From assembly GCA_002898735.1 (NCBI GenBank), contig BEHY01000020.1, positions 1 through 40,488 on the forward strand: a stretch of 40,488 bases of DNA. The letters run 5' to 3'. Below, in pieces: positions 9,161-18,054 of the stretch. The notes below the pieces were generated by a model. It was not told where the DNA came from, made no database searches, and worked only from the letters and a program-made list of their open reading frames with translations. A program made the translations under genes and the position numbers. How positions within the stretch are numbered: position 1 is the first letter of the stretch; each line of letters starts with the position of its first letter. The stretch is from Candidatus Thermoflexus japonica (GTDB lineage Bacteria; Chloroflexota; Anaerolineae; Thermoflexales; Thermoflexaceae).

Positions 9161-10084
9161 ATGGATGTCTCGGTGATCATTGTGAGCTGGAACGTTTGGG
9201 AGTGGCTGGCTCCCTGTCTGGACTCGGTGCGGGAGGCGCTGGGCGCGCTGAACGGGGAGATCATCGTGGTGGACAATGCGTCCACGGATGGGACGCCGGA
9301 GCGGGTGCGGGAGGCCTTCCCGGAAGTCCGTCTCCTGGTCAATTCGGTCAACCGGGGCTTCCCGGCGGCGAACAACCAGGGGATGGCCATCGCCCGGGGC
9401 CGCTATTTCTTCCTGTTGAATCCGGACACCCGTGTTCTGGATCGGGCCATCGAATCCCTGGTGGCTTTCGCCGAAGATCACCCGGAGGCGGGCGTCGTCG
9501 GCCCGCAGCTTTTGAACCCGGATGGAACGGTTCAGTCCTCCCGCCGCCGGTTCCCCACGTTCTGGACGGCCCTCTTTGAAAGCACCTGGTGGCAGCCTTA
9601 TGCGCCCCGTCGGATCCTGCAGCGCTATTATGTGCTGGATCGCCCGGATGAGGAGATCCAGGAGGTCGACTGGGTGACGGGAGCCGCCATGCTGGTTCGT
9701 CGGGAGGCGGTGGAGCAGGTCGGGCCGATGGATGAGGGGTTCTTTATGTATGCGGAGGAGATGGACTGGTGCCGGCGGATGCGAGCGGCGGGGTGGCGGG
9801 TGTTTTACTATCCCCGGGCGAAGGTGATCCATTACGGGGGGCGGAGCAGCGAGCAGGTGCCGGCCGTGCAGCATCTGGTCTTCCAGCGCAGCAAAATCCG
9901 CTATTTCCGGAAGCATCACGGCCCGATCGCCGCGGCCGCCCTCCGGGCGTTTCTGATCGGGCAATACCTGTGGCAGATGGGGGTGGAGGGAGCGAAGGCG
10001 GCCTCAGGGCACAAACGGGCCATGCGCTGGAGGCGAATTCAGATCTATGCGCAGGTGGTGCGAGGCCTGATCAAGGATCAATAG
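9161..10084 (+). CDS. GT2 family glycosyltransferase (rhamnosyltransferase-like)
   Basis: This 307-residue GT-A enzyme starts MDVSVIIVSWN, has the nucleotide-binding VDNASTDGTPE, the NRGFPAANNQGM block, the metal-binding LLNPDTRV, and the acceptor/base region EEMDWCRRMRAAGW followed by HYGGRSS. This pattern is typical of COG1216 GT2 enzymes, many of which transfer rhamnose to cell-surface glycans. That fits the 6-deoxymannose genes upstream, but the donor is inferred. A short hydrophobic or amphipathic C-terminal stretch may associate with membrane. The start has only a weak CAGG ribosome site. The gap before it (8960-9160) holds purine-rich sequence and no gene. Confidence 0.88.
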   Translation: MDVSVIIVSWNVWEWLAPCLDSVREALGALNGEIIVVDNASTDGTPERVREAFPEVRLLVNSVNRGFPAANNQGMAIARGRYFFLLNPDTRVLDRAIESLVAFAEDHPEAGVVGPQLLNPDGTVQSSRRRFPTFWTALFESTWWQPYAPRRILQRYYVLDRPDEEIQEVDWVTGAAMLVRREAVEQVGPMDEGFFMYAEEMDWCRRMRAAGWRVFYYPRAKVIHYGGRSSEQVPAVQHLVFQRSKIRYFRKHHGPIAAAALRAFLIGQYLWQMGVEGAKAASGHKRAMRWRRIQIYAQVVRGLIKDQ

Positions 10085-10238
10085 AAGCAGCGGATTCTCC
10101 TCCCCGGGTCTTCGGGAGCAGGGCGGGGTGCTGTAAGCATTCCATCCCCCTTCCAGGTTGTTCTTTATAGGCTGAAAAGGTGTGGGGAAGGGGAAGGGTG
10201 ACGCAGTTCCATAAAATTCCCGTAGACAAAGCGCAGGG

Positions 10239-12500
10239 ATGAAAATCCGGAGAGAAGAGCTCATCTTCCTGTTCGTTCTCTCCATTTGTTTCCTCGGCCT
10301 GAGCTTTGCCTATCAGCTGGCGACCCCTCTTGGGGAGGCGCCCGACGAACTGTCTCACTTTCGCGTCATCACTTACCTGGTCCGCCGACGATCATGGCCG
10401 GTCATCCAGGGGCCGGATACAAATGTCCCCCACGAAAGCACACAATTCCCACTTTACTACGTCCTTTCCGCCATCGCCACAGGATGGATTCCTCTCGATG
10501 ACCAGATCGTTCACGAGGAGCCCAATCCTCATCACATCGGGGCTCCGGCTCCCCCTCCTGAGGCCTGGGCGAACCGCAATTTCATCGTGCACGATCCACA
10601 GGAGATCCGAAACTGGCGAGGGGAATTCCTGGCTTTCCGGATCGCCCGCCTGATCTCCTCGCTGGCCGGCGTGATGGCCATCTTGCTGGTCTACCGGCTC
10701 ATTCGACGGGTCCTTCCGGGGCGGCGCGGGACGGCTATGATGGCTGCTGCGATGATGGCTTTTCATCCGCGATGGATTGCCCTCGCTTCCAGCGTCAGCA
10801 ACGATGCCCTGGCGGTGGCTGGATCCGCCCTCGCTCTAAATGCAATGGTGGATTATGCGCTCCGCCCCTCATGGAGGCAAGCGGGATGGGTAGGATTGGC
10901 CCTGGGGGTAGCCCTCCTGGCCAAAGCTTCCAATATTGGCTTGATCCCTCTCTGGATCCTGGGGTGGATGGTGAGCGCCCATGCTCAACGGCCGTGGCGG
11001 GTTCGGGGAGCCGAGCTGGCTCTGAGCCTGCTCGGGGTTATCCTGCTGAGCGGGGGATGGCTGGGGAGGAACTTCTTCCTCTATCGGGATCCCTTCGCTT
11101 TTCGGGCCCACATGGCGGTGATCCACTGGGTTCGTCCGGAGCCGCCGGCCTGGAGCGACTGGATCGCCATCTTCCTTCGCGCCCGGGAGACAGCGTTTCT
11201 CTCCTTCGGAGCCACCGAGGGGATCATCGCGGAGCGATGGATATATGGGATCTGGGATCTTTTTCTCCTCCTTACCGGGGCTCAGGTTTTCCGGCAGGGA
11301 TGGAGGCTCCGCGCTCGCGGGCAGCTGAATCGCCTTCAGGGCTTTCTGCTTCTGATCCATGTCCTGTGGCTGGGGGTCGCCATCCTCGAATTCGTAGCCT
11401 GGAACGTCCGCGTGGAGGCTCCGCTGGGGCGGCTTCTCTTCATCGCCCTTCCTGCTTTCTGGTTAATCGTCGTATGGGCCTGGGAAGGCCCTCCGCCTGT
11501 TGCATGGGAGAAGAGCGTGGGGCGGGCGTGGCTGATCTATACCACGCTGTTATCTGTCCTGGGGTTCTCCCGCTATCTGTGGCCTGCCTTCCATCAACCT
11601 CTTCGAGCCATGAACGAGGTCCCCGCTGATCTGCAGCGCCTGGATTGGGTCTTTGAAGATCTGGAGGGGCCTCCCGGAGAGCCCCTGGTTCGCCTGATCG
11701 GGATTCAGGCGACGCCCCGTCGCTTGATGCCTGGTCAGGCGGTTCGCCTGACCGCATGCTGGGAGCTGCTGCGGCCGGCCCACCGGAATTATTCGTTTAC
11801 TTATCAGATCTGGTCCGGCCCTGACCCCACCCGCGGCGAGCGGCTCGGGCAGGTGGATAGCTATCCGGGCATGGGCTCATGGCCTATGCGTTCCTGGCCG
11901 CCTGGCTCGGTGATCTGTGAAACTTACCGCATCCCATTGTCCCCGCCGGGGGATATGCCGACCATCCTGTCTCTGCTGGTCGGGGTTTACGATCGATCCC
12001 ATCCTGACCTTCCTCAGCTTCCCCGTCGGAGCGGGGATGGATGGATCCCCTTTGCGAAGATCCCATTGCGCTCTGCATGGCCTGAAGACAGCTCCTGGGA
12101 AGCACGGTTTGAACCAGGCATTCTGCTGCTGGCGCACAGGTTCCAGGTCTTCGATCAGGGGATTCTGGTTTCTCTCACGTGGAAGGCGACGGCATCCCCC
12201 CCGCCCGGCCTCCATGTGTTCCTTCATCTTCTGGATTCGGAGGGGCGTTGGGTCGCCGGGGGGGATGGACCGCCGCGGGGCGGAGCTTATCCTACCGGGT
12301 GGTGGGAAGCCGGCGAGATCATTGAAGAGCAACGATGGATTGACCTGAAGCAGCCCATACCTCCAGGGACCTACCGGGTTCATGTTGGCTGGTATGATCT
12401 GGGAACAGGAGAGCGCCTGCCCGCTTTTGATGCGACCGGGAAGCCCGCGCCCGGTTTCAGCGTTCCTCTGGGGGAACTCCAGATTCCACCCGCTCCATGA
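10239..12500 (+). CDS. GT-C-like integral membrane protein with two C-terminal beta-sandwich domains
   Basis: This 753-residue protein has about ten membrane helices in residues 8-480. It begins with an N-terminal anchor followed by GEAPDELSHF, an acidic pair in the first outer loop as in lipid-phosphosugar-dependent GT-C glycosyltransferases, then HESTQFPLYY. The soluble C-terminal part holds two tandem copies of an all-beta domain (about 483-610 and 624-750), with PGQAVRLTACW and GLHVFLHLLDSEGRW as anchor motifs and a closing PPGTYRVHVGWYDLGTG. Such domains may bind carbohydrate or cap the active site. ATG 10239 has AGGG immediately before it, a poor ribosome site. The same domain pair recurs in the next gene. 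Substrate is unknown; the transferase call rests on architecture. Confidence 0.75.
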   Translation: MKIRREELIFLFVLSICFLGLSFAYQLATPLGEAPDELSHFRVITYLVRRRSWPVIQGPDTNVPHESTQFPLYYVLSAIATGWIPLDDQIVHEEPNPHHIGAPAPPPEAWANRNFIVHDPQEIRNWRGEFLAFRIARLISSLAGVMAILLVYRLIRRVLPGRRGTAMMAAAMMAFHPRWIALASSVSNDALAVAGSALALNAMVDYALRPSWRQAGWVGLALGVALLAKASNIGLIPLWILGWMVSAHAQRPWRVRGAELALSLLGVILLSGGWLGRNFFLYRDPFAFRAHMAVIHWVRPEPPAWSDWIAIFLRARETAFLSFGATEGIIAERWIYGIWDLFLLLTGAQVFRQGWRLRARGQLNRLQGFLLLIHVLWLGVAILEFVAWNVRVEAPLGRLLFIALPAFWLIVVWAWEGPPPVAWEKSVGRAWLIYTTLLSVLGFSRYLWPAFHQPLRAMNEVPADLQRLDWVFEDLEGPPGEPLVRLIGIQATPRRLMPGQAVRLTACWELLRPAHRNYSFTYQIWSGPDPTRGERLGQVDSYPGMGSWPMRSWPPGSVICETYRIPLSPPGDMPTILSLLVGVYDRSHPDLPQLPRRSGDGWIPFAKIPLRSAWPEDSSWEARFEPGILLLAHRFQVFDQGILVSLTWKATASPPPGLHVFLHLLDSEGRWVAGGDGPPRGGAYPTGWWEAGEIIEEQRWIDLKQPIPPGTYRVHVGWYDLGTGERLPAFDATGKPAPGFSVPLGELQIPPAP

Positions 12501-12607
12501 TTTAGAATCATTTGGGATGGCGGGATAAATCGGATCGTATGTTCCCCCCATCCCGGCGCTCACTTCTCCGTCCTGGGGATCCAGAATTCGGAAGGCCGTA
12601 TCGGTTC

Positions 12608-15283
12608 ATGAAACCACTGCGAGATCTGGGGATGCTATGGCTTCTCATCGGGCTCAAAGCCTGGTGGGAGGGAGCGAATCAGCCCGGCCTGCCCCGGGAG
12701 GGGGACGCCCTGCTGCACGCCTATCGCGCGCTGGAGATGGCCCGGATGTGGCGGGCAGGCGTCCTGTATCCCCGGTGGGCACCGGATCTCGCGGGCGGGG
12801 CCGGTTATCCGTTGTTTGTTTTCCACGCCCCTCTGTTCCCCTGGCTCGTTGCTGCGCTCTCCATCGGGTTGGGGCTTTCGATCGAACAGGCGATGAAAGC
12901 GGTTCTGATGATCGCCACGCTGGGAGGGAGCCTGGGGGTGTATCTCCTGGCCCGGCGATGGAAGTTGAGCCCCCCCGCCGCCATGACAGCAGGCCTCGCC
13001 TTCGGTTACATGCCGTTCCAGCTGCAGCAGAGTAACTATCCTCAATATCTGGCGATCACCCTGCTGCCCTGGTTGCTGATCATCGTCGATGGTGCGCTGC
13101 GGGGCGGTGGGTTCACCAGGCGGTGGTCCTTATCCCTCACGGTGGCGCTCCTGGGCCTCAGCCATAATCTCACCGCCCTGATGGGATACCTGCTGGCCCT
13201 CTCCTATGCCTTCGCCCTGGGGATTTCCCGGAAATCTCGCGGGCGAAACCTGCGAAAGGCGCTCGCCGCCTTCGCCCTGGGGCTGGGCATGGCGCTGCCC
13301 TATCTGGGTCCATCCCTGATCGAAATCCCCCAGGTCCACCTGGAACGCGCTCGCACCGGGGTCTATGAAATGGTCCACCATTTCCGGAGCCTCCTTCAGC
13401 TTCTGTGGTGGGCTCCTATCCGGGATGAGCGCTGGGGGAATCGTCCTCTGATCCTGACGATCGGATTGCATCAGGCTCTTCTGGCCCTGCCCTCCTTTGC
13501 CCTTGGACTTCCCGGACGCCGTCGGACCTGGCAGGTTGCGGTGCGATGGGGATGGATAGCCTGGCTGATGATGATCTTCCTGATGACGCCCGCTTCCCGC
13601 CCGCTCTGGGCGATCCTGCCGGGTCTTTCTTACATCCAGTTCCCATGGCGCTGGCTGGGCCCTGTGGGGTTGATCGTGGCGCTCCTCATCGGCTTTTCCG
13701 TTGAGATGGTGAAACCCTCTATCCGCTGGCCTGCGGCTTTTGGGGCCTCTCTGTTGCTCATCCTGGGGACCCTGGGGTTCATCTATGATGGGGGATCCCG
13801 CGTCCCCTTCGCCCGGGCCACCCTGGCGGATCTGCATCGCTATGAGCGGGAGCAACTTTACCCGGGCCTCACCGCGACGGGCGAGCTGTTCCCTAAATGG
13901 GTGGAAGGATGGCCGGAACCGCCCCCGGATGTGGTCCGGGCGTATGCGCGGGGCGAGGAGCCGGACCGCCTGGACCGAAGGACGCTTCCTCCTGAAGCGC
14001 TGGCTCGAACCCTTCGCCTGGGGCCCCTGGATCAGCGCTGGGAAATCCAGGTTCCCCATCGCACCCCTGTTCGCTTCAGCGTCCTCGGATACCCGGGCTG
14101 GATGGTTGCCGTGGACGGCCGGCCGGTCCCCACCTGGGTGGAGGCGCGCGCCGGATGGCTCTGGGCGGAAATCCCCGCCGGCTCCCACCAGGTTCGCCTC
14201 TGGTTCCCGGGCCAGTGGCGCTGGCGCCTTCTGGATGGCATCGCCATCGGGATTGGGCTCGGATGGCTGATCGGAAGCATCCTCCGACGACGGCGTCGGA
14301 ATTTGCAGGATCCCCCCTCCGGGCCCCCGGCAGGGGCACCAGAGCCCCATGGCGAATCCCTTCACTGGGGAGCCACCGGGGTCGCCCTGCTGTTCCTGCT
14401 GGCCTTGGACCTCCGCCTTCCCTATCACCTGTGGCGGATCACCCGCGTGCCCCTGGATCACCCCCCGGGTGCTGATCTTTCCGTCCAGACCGATTTTGAG
14501 GGCCGAATCCGGCTGGTCGGCTATCAGATCGATCGATGGGCGGTATCCCCGGGGGAAACGGTGCGGTTGACCCTGTGGTGGCGCCCTCTGATCGATCTCG
14601 ATGAGGACGCGCACGTCTACGTCCATGGAATTCCGGCGGATCATCCCTTCGCGGCTGCTCAGGCGTTTCAGAGCGACCACGTTCATCCGGGGGATCTCCC
14701 CACCCGGCGCTGGGATCCGGAGAAGCATTATCGCGATGACCATGTGCTCAAAATCCCGTATGATCTCCCGCCCGGCCCCTATCGGCTCCGTGTAGGATTG
14801 TATGGGGGGTCGAACAACCGGCGCTGGCGGGCTGGAAGCGGAGAGGACGATGGGGTGGATTTGCCGCAGGTGCTGATCGTCCGACGAACGGTTCGGGCCC
14901 TTCCCTCGCCCGTATCCTTTGGGGAAGCGCTCCAGCTCAACGGCGGGGAGTGGCCCGGGGAAGTCCGGGCCAGCGAGCCGGTCGAGCTGTGGCTGAGCTG
15001 GCGGGCTCTCAGGCCGCTGGATCGGACTTACACGCTTTTTATTCACCTGGTGGACGAGAAGGGGCGGCTGGCCGCCCAGCAGGATCGCCTCCAGCTCACG
15101 TCGATGTGGCCGGTGGGCGAGGATGTGCCCCTGAGGGCGAAATTTCCCCCTCTCCCCCCCGGGCGTTATCGCGTTCGCCTGGGGTGGTATCTGTGGCCAT
15201 CGATGGAGCATCTTCTCGTCCATGGCCCATCGGGCGGGAACCCCGAATGGGAGTCCCCTCAGGAGCTCCAGGTGCATCCATAA
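12608..15283 (+). CDS. PTPS-related (PF10131-like) membrane protein with C-terminal beta-sandwich pair
   Basis: This 891-residue polytopic protein has an N-terminal membrane block beginning MKPLRDLGMLWLLIGL and the conserved outer-loop region GDALLHAYRALEMARMW...YPRWAPDLAGGAGYPLF, typical of the '6-pyruvoyl-tetrahydropterin synthase-related' membrane family, thought to be GT-C-type transferases. A YfhO-like beta module follows (YPGWMVAVDGRPV, residues 498-510), then two more membrane helices. Two C-terminal beta-sandwich domains at about 627-760 and 770-885 match those of the upstream gene. Start is uncertain: TTG 12512 and ATG 12539 are in frame, but the codons between have poor third-position GC and no family similarity. 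ATG 12608 has GGAAGG 12 nt upstream. Probably cotranscribed with 10239-12500. Confidence 0.75.
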   Translation: MKPLRDLGMLWLLIGLKAWWEGANQPGLPREGDALLHAYRALEMARMWRAGVLYPRWAPDLAGGAGYPLFVFHAPLFPWLVAALSIGLGLSIEQAMKAVLMIATLGGSLGVYLLARRWKLSPPAAMTAGLAFGYMPFQLQQSNYPQYLAITLLPWLLIIVDGALRGGGFTRRWSLSLTVALLGLSHNLTALMGYLLALSYAFALGISRKSRGRNLRKALAAFALGLGMALPYLGPSLIEIPQVHLERARTGVYEMVHHFRSLLQLLWWAPIRDERWGNRPLILTIGLHQALLALPSFALGLPGRRRTWQVAVRWGWIAWLMMIFLMTPASRPLWAILPGLSYIQFPWRWLGPVGLIVALLIGFSVEMVKPSIRWPAAFGASLLLILGTLGFIYDGGSRVPFARATLADLHRYEREQLYPGLTATGELFPKWVEGWPEPPPDVVRAYARGEEPDRLDRRTLPPEALARTLRLGPLDQRWEIQVPHRTPVRFSVLGYPGWMVAVDGRPVPTWVEARAGWLWAEIPAGSHQVRLWFPGQWRWRLLDGIAIGIGLGWLIGSILRRRRRNLQDPPSGPPAGAPEPHGESLHWGATGVALLFLLALDLRLPYHLWRITRVPLDHPPGADLSVQTDFEGRIRLVGYQIDRWAVSPGETVRLTLWWRPLIDLDEDAHVYVHGIPADHPFAAAQAFQSDHVHPGDLPTRRWDPEKHYRDDHVLKIPYDLPPGPYRLRVGLYGGSNNRRWRAGSGEDDGVDLPQVLIVRRTVRALPSPVSFGEALQLNGGEWPGEVRASEPVELWLSWRALRPLDRTYTLFIHLVDEKGRLAAQQDRLQLTSMWPVGEDVPLRAKFPPLPPGRYRVRLGWYLWPSMEHLLVHGPSGGNPEWESPQELQVHP

Positions 15284-15363
15284 GGGGATCCGAAGGAGAA
15301 GGCGCCGGACGTTCGCTTTCTCTCCCGATGCGCCCTGAAGCCCTTCATTTCGAAGGAGGCCCG

Positions 15364-16149
15364 ATGCCATCTGCCCGGAAGGGGATCCTGGCGGTCCTTC
15401 TCGACCTGGATGGCACCCTCTACACGGCGGAGGGCCCGATCCCGGGCGCAGTGGAGGCCGTGCGGGCCCTCCGGGCGCACGGGGTGGCTGTCCGCTTCGT
15501 CACCAACACCACGACCCGCAGCCGCCGCGCCCTGGCCGAGCGCTTGACCCGGATGGGGTTCCCGGCTGCCCCCGAGGAGATCTACAGCCCCCCCTGGGCG
15601 GCCGGCCGCTTCCTGAAGGCCCGGGGCGCCCGGGCCTTCCTGCTGGTTCCTGAGGGCGCCCGGGAGGACTTCGCGGGCGTCCAGGAAGATGAGCAGCAAC
15701 CGGATTACGTGGTGGTGGGCGATCTGGGGGAAGCGTGGACCTTCGAAACGCTGAACCGGGCGTTCCGGCTGATCCTCGAGCAGGGCGCGGCTCTCATCGG
15801 GCTGGGACGGACCCGCTATTACCGGGCGGCGGATGGGCTCCGGCTGGATGTGGGGCCGTTCATCGCCGCCCTCGAGGAGGCGACCGGGCAGAAGGCCCTG
15901 ATCCTCGGGAAGCCGGACCCCGCCTTCTTCCAGCTGATCCTGGACGATCTGCGGGTGCCGCCGGAGCAGGCGGCGATGGTCGGGGACGACATCGAGATCG
16001 ACGTCGGCGGGGCACAGCGGGTGGGGATGTGGGGGATCCTGGTGCAGACGGGGAAGTTCCGGCCGGCGGACCTGGAGGGATCCATCCGGCCGGATGCGAT
16101 CCTGGCTTCGGTGGCCGAGCTTCCGGCATGGCTGGGTGAAAAAGCGTAG
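15364..16149 (+). CDS. HAD-IIA family hydrolase (NagD/LHPP-like phosphatase)
   Basis: This 261-residue haloacid dehalogenase-type phosphatase has motif I DLDGTLYTAEGPIPGA (nucleophile Asp, acid/base Asp), motif II VTNTTTRSRRAL, the IIA cap, motif III Lys in LGKPDPAFF, and motif IV MVGDDIEIDVGGAQ followed by GMWGILVQTGKF. The order and spacing match subclass IIA, closest in style to LHPP-type proteins. It dephosphorylates small molecules; substrate unknown. ATG 15364 has AAGGAGG 4 nt upstream; the open frame reaches further upstream only as a shadow of the previous gene. It follows the PTPS-related gene by 80 bp and ends before a strong hairpin. Confidence 0.9.
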   Translation: MPSARKGILAVLLDLDGTLYTAEGPIPGAVEAVRALRAHGVAVRFVTNTTTRSRRALAERLTRMGFPAAPEEIYSPPWAAGRFLKARGARAFLLVPEGAREDFAGVQEDEQQPDYVVVGDLGEAWTFETLNRAFRLILEQGAALIGLGRTRYYRAADGLRLDVGPFIAALEEATGQKALILGKPDPAFFQLILDDLRVPPEQAAMVGDDIEIDVGGAQRVGMWGILVQTGKFRPADLEGSIRPDAILASVAELPAWLGEKA

Positions 16150-16167
16150 AGCCACTCCTCGGAATGG

Positions 16168-16196
16168 GAAGGGGGCCGCCTCAGGCGGCCCCCTTC
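16168..16196. terminator. Strong hairpin between convergent genes (bidirectional terminator)
   Basis: A perfect 13-bp GC-rich stem (16168-16180 with 16184-16196) closes a TCA loop. It lies between the stop of the HAD gene and that of the convergent secreted-protein gene, 19-21 bp from each. The following T-tract is weak on both strands. Confidence 0.8.
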
Positions 16197-16217
16197 GCGT
16201 TTCCTTCGGGGATGGCG

Positions 16218-17717
16218 TTACTTCCCCTTGTCCTTCCCCTGGCCCGGCGGCGTCTCCGGCCGTTTCTCCTGCCCGGGCGGGGTCTCGGGGCGCTGCTCCT
16301 GGCCGGGCCTGTTCTCGGGGCGGTTCTCTAAGCCGGGCGGCGTCGCCGGGCGGTTCTCCAGCCCGGGCGGTGTCCCGGGCTTCCCGTGGCCCTTCTTCGG
16401 CGGCGCAGCTGGCCCGGCTTCCACGTTCTCACAGTGCGGGACGCCCATCTTCCCCTCGTTGAAGGCCGCCAGGATCTCCGACCAGTGGACGAGGGTCTGG
16501 CCCTCCGACGACGACGCCGGGACGCCCGGGTCGTTGTTGCCGAACCAGGCGGTCGCAGCCTCGATCACCGCAGCCACCTCCGCCGGCGGCGTCGCCCCGT
16601 TCGCCACGTTCAGCACTGCGGCGATATATTGGTGGGCCAGGATGTAGTAGGCATCGCCCCTCGGCGCCGTCCAGAGGACCTCCATCCAGGTCTTCCCACT
16701 GGAGAAGAAGGGATCATTCGGGGAATGACCCGCCGGCCAGGCATCCGGATGGGTCTTCCAGAAGCCCTGGGTGAGCACGCAGCCGGCCGGGCACGCCGGC
16801 GCCGTCAGGTGCACCACCGCCTCCGCGGTCCGCGTCTCATGGGTATCGGACTCGGTGAGGGTGGCGATGTTATGAAGCTCCTCGGTTGCGTCGCAGACGT
16901 TCTCATTCATGATGGTCTTGTGGAAGGAGATCGAGCCGGAGTCCGAGAACGTCCACGGACCGGTCGCGCTGGGCGTGCAGGTGAAGCCTGCGGGGCAGTG
17001 CTCCTCATCCGTCACCGTTGCGGATGCATCGACTTCCACGAGGGTGGGATGCTCCGGCAGCGAGAACCCGACCTTGGGTTCCGGCCCGAACGGCTCGCCG
17101 AGGTGCCCCGAGTGATTGGTGATGGTGACGATGGCGTGGTTGCGATACTGGGTGACGCCGGGGAGCGGCGTGAAGGGGATCTCATAAGGATAACAATGGG
17201 ACTCGCCGGGCCCCAGGGAGGGCTTTGCGCTCACATCCACGGTCACCGTGAGGAACGGCGTCCAATCGGTCACCTCGGGAGGCTTCTTGAACTCCACCAC
17301 ATCGGTGATCGCCAGGCCCTGCGTGGCGACCTCTCCTCCGTTGGTGACACAGATGGTGCCCCGCACGCCGGCGATCTCCGCCTCCGCCGCCACATGGCGG
17401 GTGGCGGTGATCGTGTAGCTCACCTCGCCCGATTGGCCCTTCGCCAGGGTGAGGGCATCCGGCGTCACCGTCTTCTCAATGGACCAGTCGTAGGTGATCA
17501 CATGGGTCCAGAAGCCCTCCGCCGTTTTATCCGCCGCAAGGGTGGTGCCAGCCTGCGGTTGCGGGGCGATCTCACGGCCTCCCGCGAATCCCGAGACCAC
17601 CGCGGTGAGGCCGGAGGGGCCGCCACCGGCGGCCACGGCGGTGCCGAAGATCAACACCCCCAGCGCGAGCAGCGCAACAGCGACCGCGATCCCAACTCGT
17701 ATCCATGAAGTCCTCAT
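16218..17717 (-). CDS. Secreted protein with GFWKTH domain and Pro-rich repeat tail, function unknown
   Basis: The 499-residue product has a signal peptide (MRTSWIR then a hydrophobic run to about residue 28, cleavage after AVAA). Residues 50-320 look like beta-sandwich repeats of the DUF11/Ig-like kind, with Cys pairs such as TICVTNGG and CPAGFTCTP. From about residue 335 there is a Cys-containing segment with CVLTQGFWKTHPDAWP and YYILAHQYIAAVLN, a domain I recognise only by recurrence in secreted bacterial proteins. The last 50 residues are a low-complexity tail of short units built on TPPG-ENRP and PGQEKRPE, ending Lys-rich. ATG 17717 has AAGGAGG 5 nt upstream; the open frame further upstream runs through AT-rich intergenic DNA. 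No enzymatic motif is seen; a surface or matrix role is a guess. Confidence 0.8.
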   Translation of the reverse strand: MRTSWIRVGIAVAVALLALGVLIFGTAVAAGGGPSGLTAVVSGFAGGREIAPQPQAGTTLAADKTAEGFWTHVITYDWSIEKTVTPDALTLAKGQSGEVSYTITATRHVAAEAEIAGVRGTICVTNGGEVATQGLAITDVVEFKKPPEVTDWTPFLTVTVDVSAKPSLGPGESHCYPYEIPFTPLPGVTQYRNHAIVTITNHSGHLGEPFGPEPKVGFSLPEHPTLVEVDASATVTDEEHCPAGFTCTPSATGPWTFSDSGSISFHKTIMNENVCDATEELHNIATLTESDTHETRTAEAVVHLTAPACPAGCVLTQGFWKTHPDAWPAGHSPNDPFFSSGKTWMEVLWTAPRGDAYYILAHQYIAAVLNVANGATPPAEVAAVIEAATAWFGNNDPGVPASSSEGQTLVHWSEILAAFNEGKMGVPHCENVEAGPAAPPKKGHGKPGTPPGLENRPATPPGLENRPENRPGQEQRPETPPGQEKRPETPPGQGKDKGK

Positions 17718-17787
17718 GGCGGCCTCCTTTGCCCATTCTTCTGACCAATATACCGAAGCAATTCCACAAAAAGTTACCAAGCGATTT

Positions 17788-17829
17788 GTATAAAATTTAT
17801 AACCTTGCGAGATGTTAAAAATTTTATAC
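17788..17829. repeat. 16-bp near-perfect inverted repeat upstream of the secreted-protein gene
   Basis: GTATAAAATTTATAAC (17788-17803) and GTTAAAAATTTTATAC (17814-17829) are inverted copies matching at 15 of 16 positions, separated by 10 bp. They lie 71-112 bp upstream of the ATG at 17717 in an AT-rich island within GC-rich DNA. The arms contain -10-like hexamers, so this may be an operator overlapping a promoter or a leader hairpin. The remainder of the 337-bp gap (17718-18054) has no gene; it includes a 12-bp direct repeat at 17881-17892 and 17895-17906. Confidence 0.75.
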
Positions 17830-17880
17830 CATCTGGATCCATCGATCCGGATGAGGGGGAGGATCCTTCTTTGGGCTGCT

Positions 17881-17906
17881 CTGTAGCATGGGATCTGTAG
17901 CATGGG
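17881..17906. repeat. Short tandem direct repeat
   Basis: CTGTAGCATGGG occurs twice, separated by AT. It is too short to assign a role. Confidence 0.6.
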
Positions 17907-18054
17907 AGTAGAAGGCGTTGGGGGCGAGGGAGGCGCGTCTTCGGCCTGCCCACCCATCTCCGAAAGGTGATCCTTCAAGCTTCGGGGCTGGGTCCCCAGG
18001 CGGAGATCCACGAGGGCGCTTCGATTCCGGGGGTGGGGTGGCGGAGCCCCCGCT

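Noticed and set aside
13130..15370. Very long minus-strand open frame (746 codons) opposite the PTPS-related gene
   Set aside because: High-GC shadow: composition is Pro/Arg/Gly-rich, no recognisable domain, and the plus strand encodes a clear membrane protein family.
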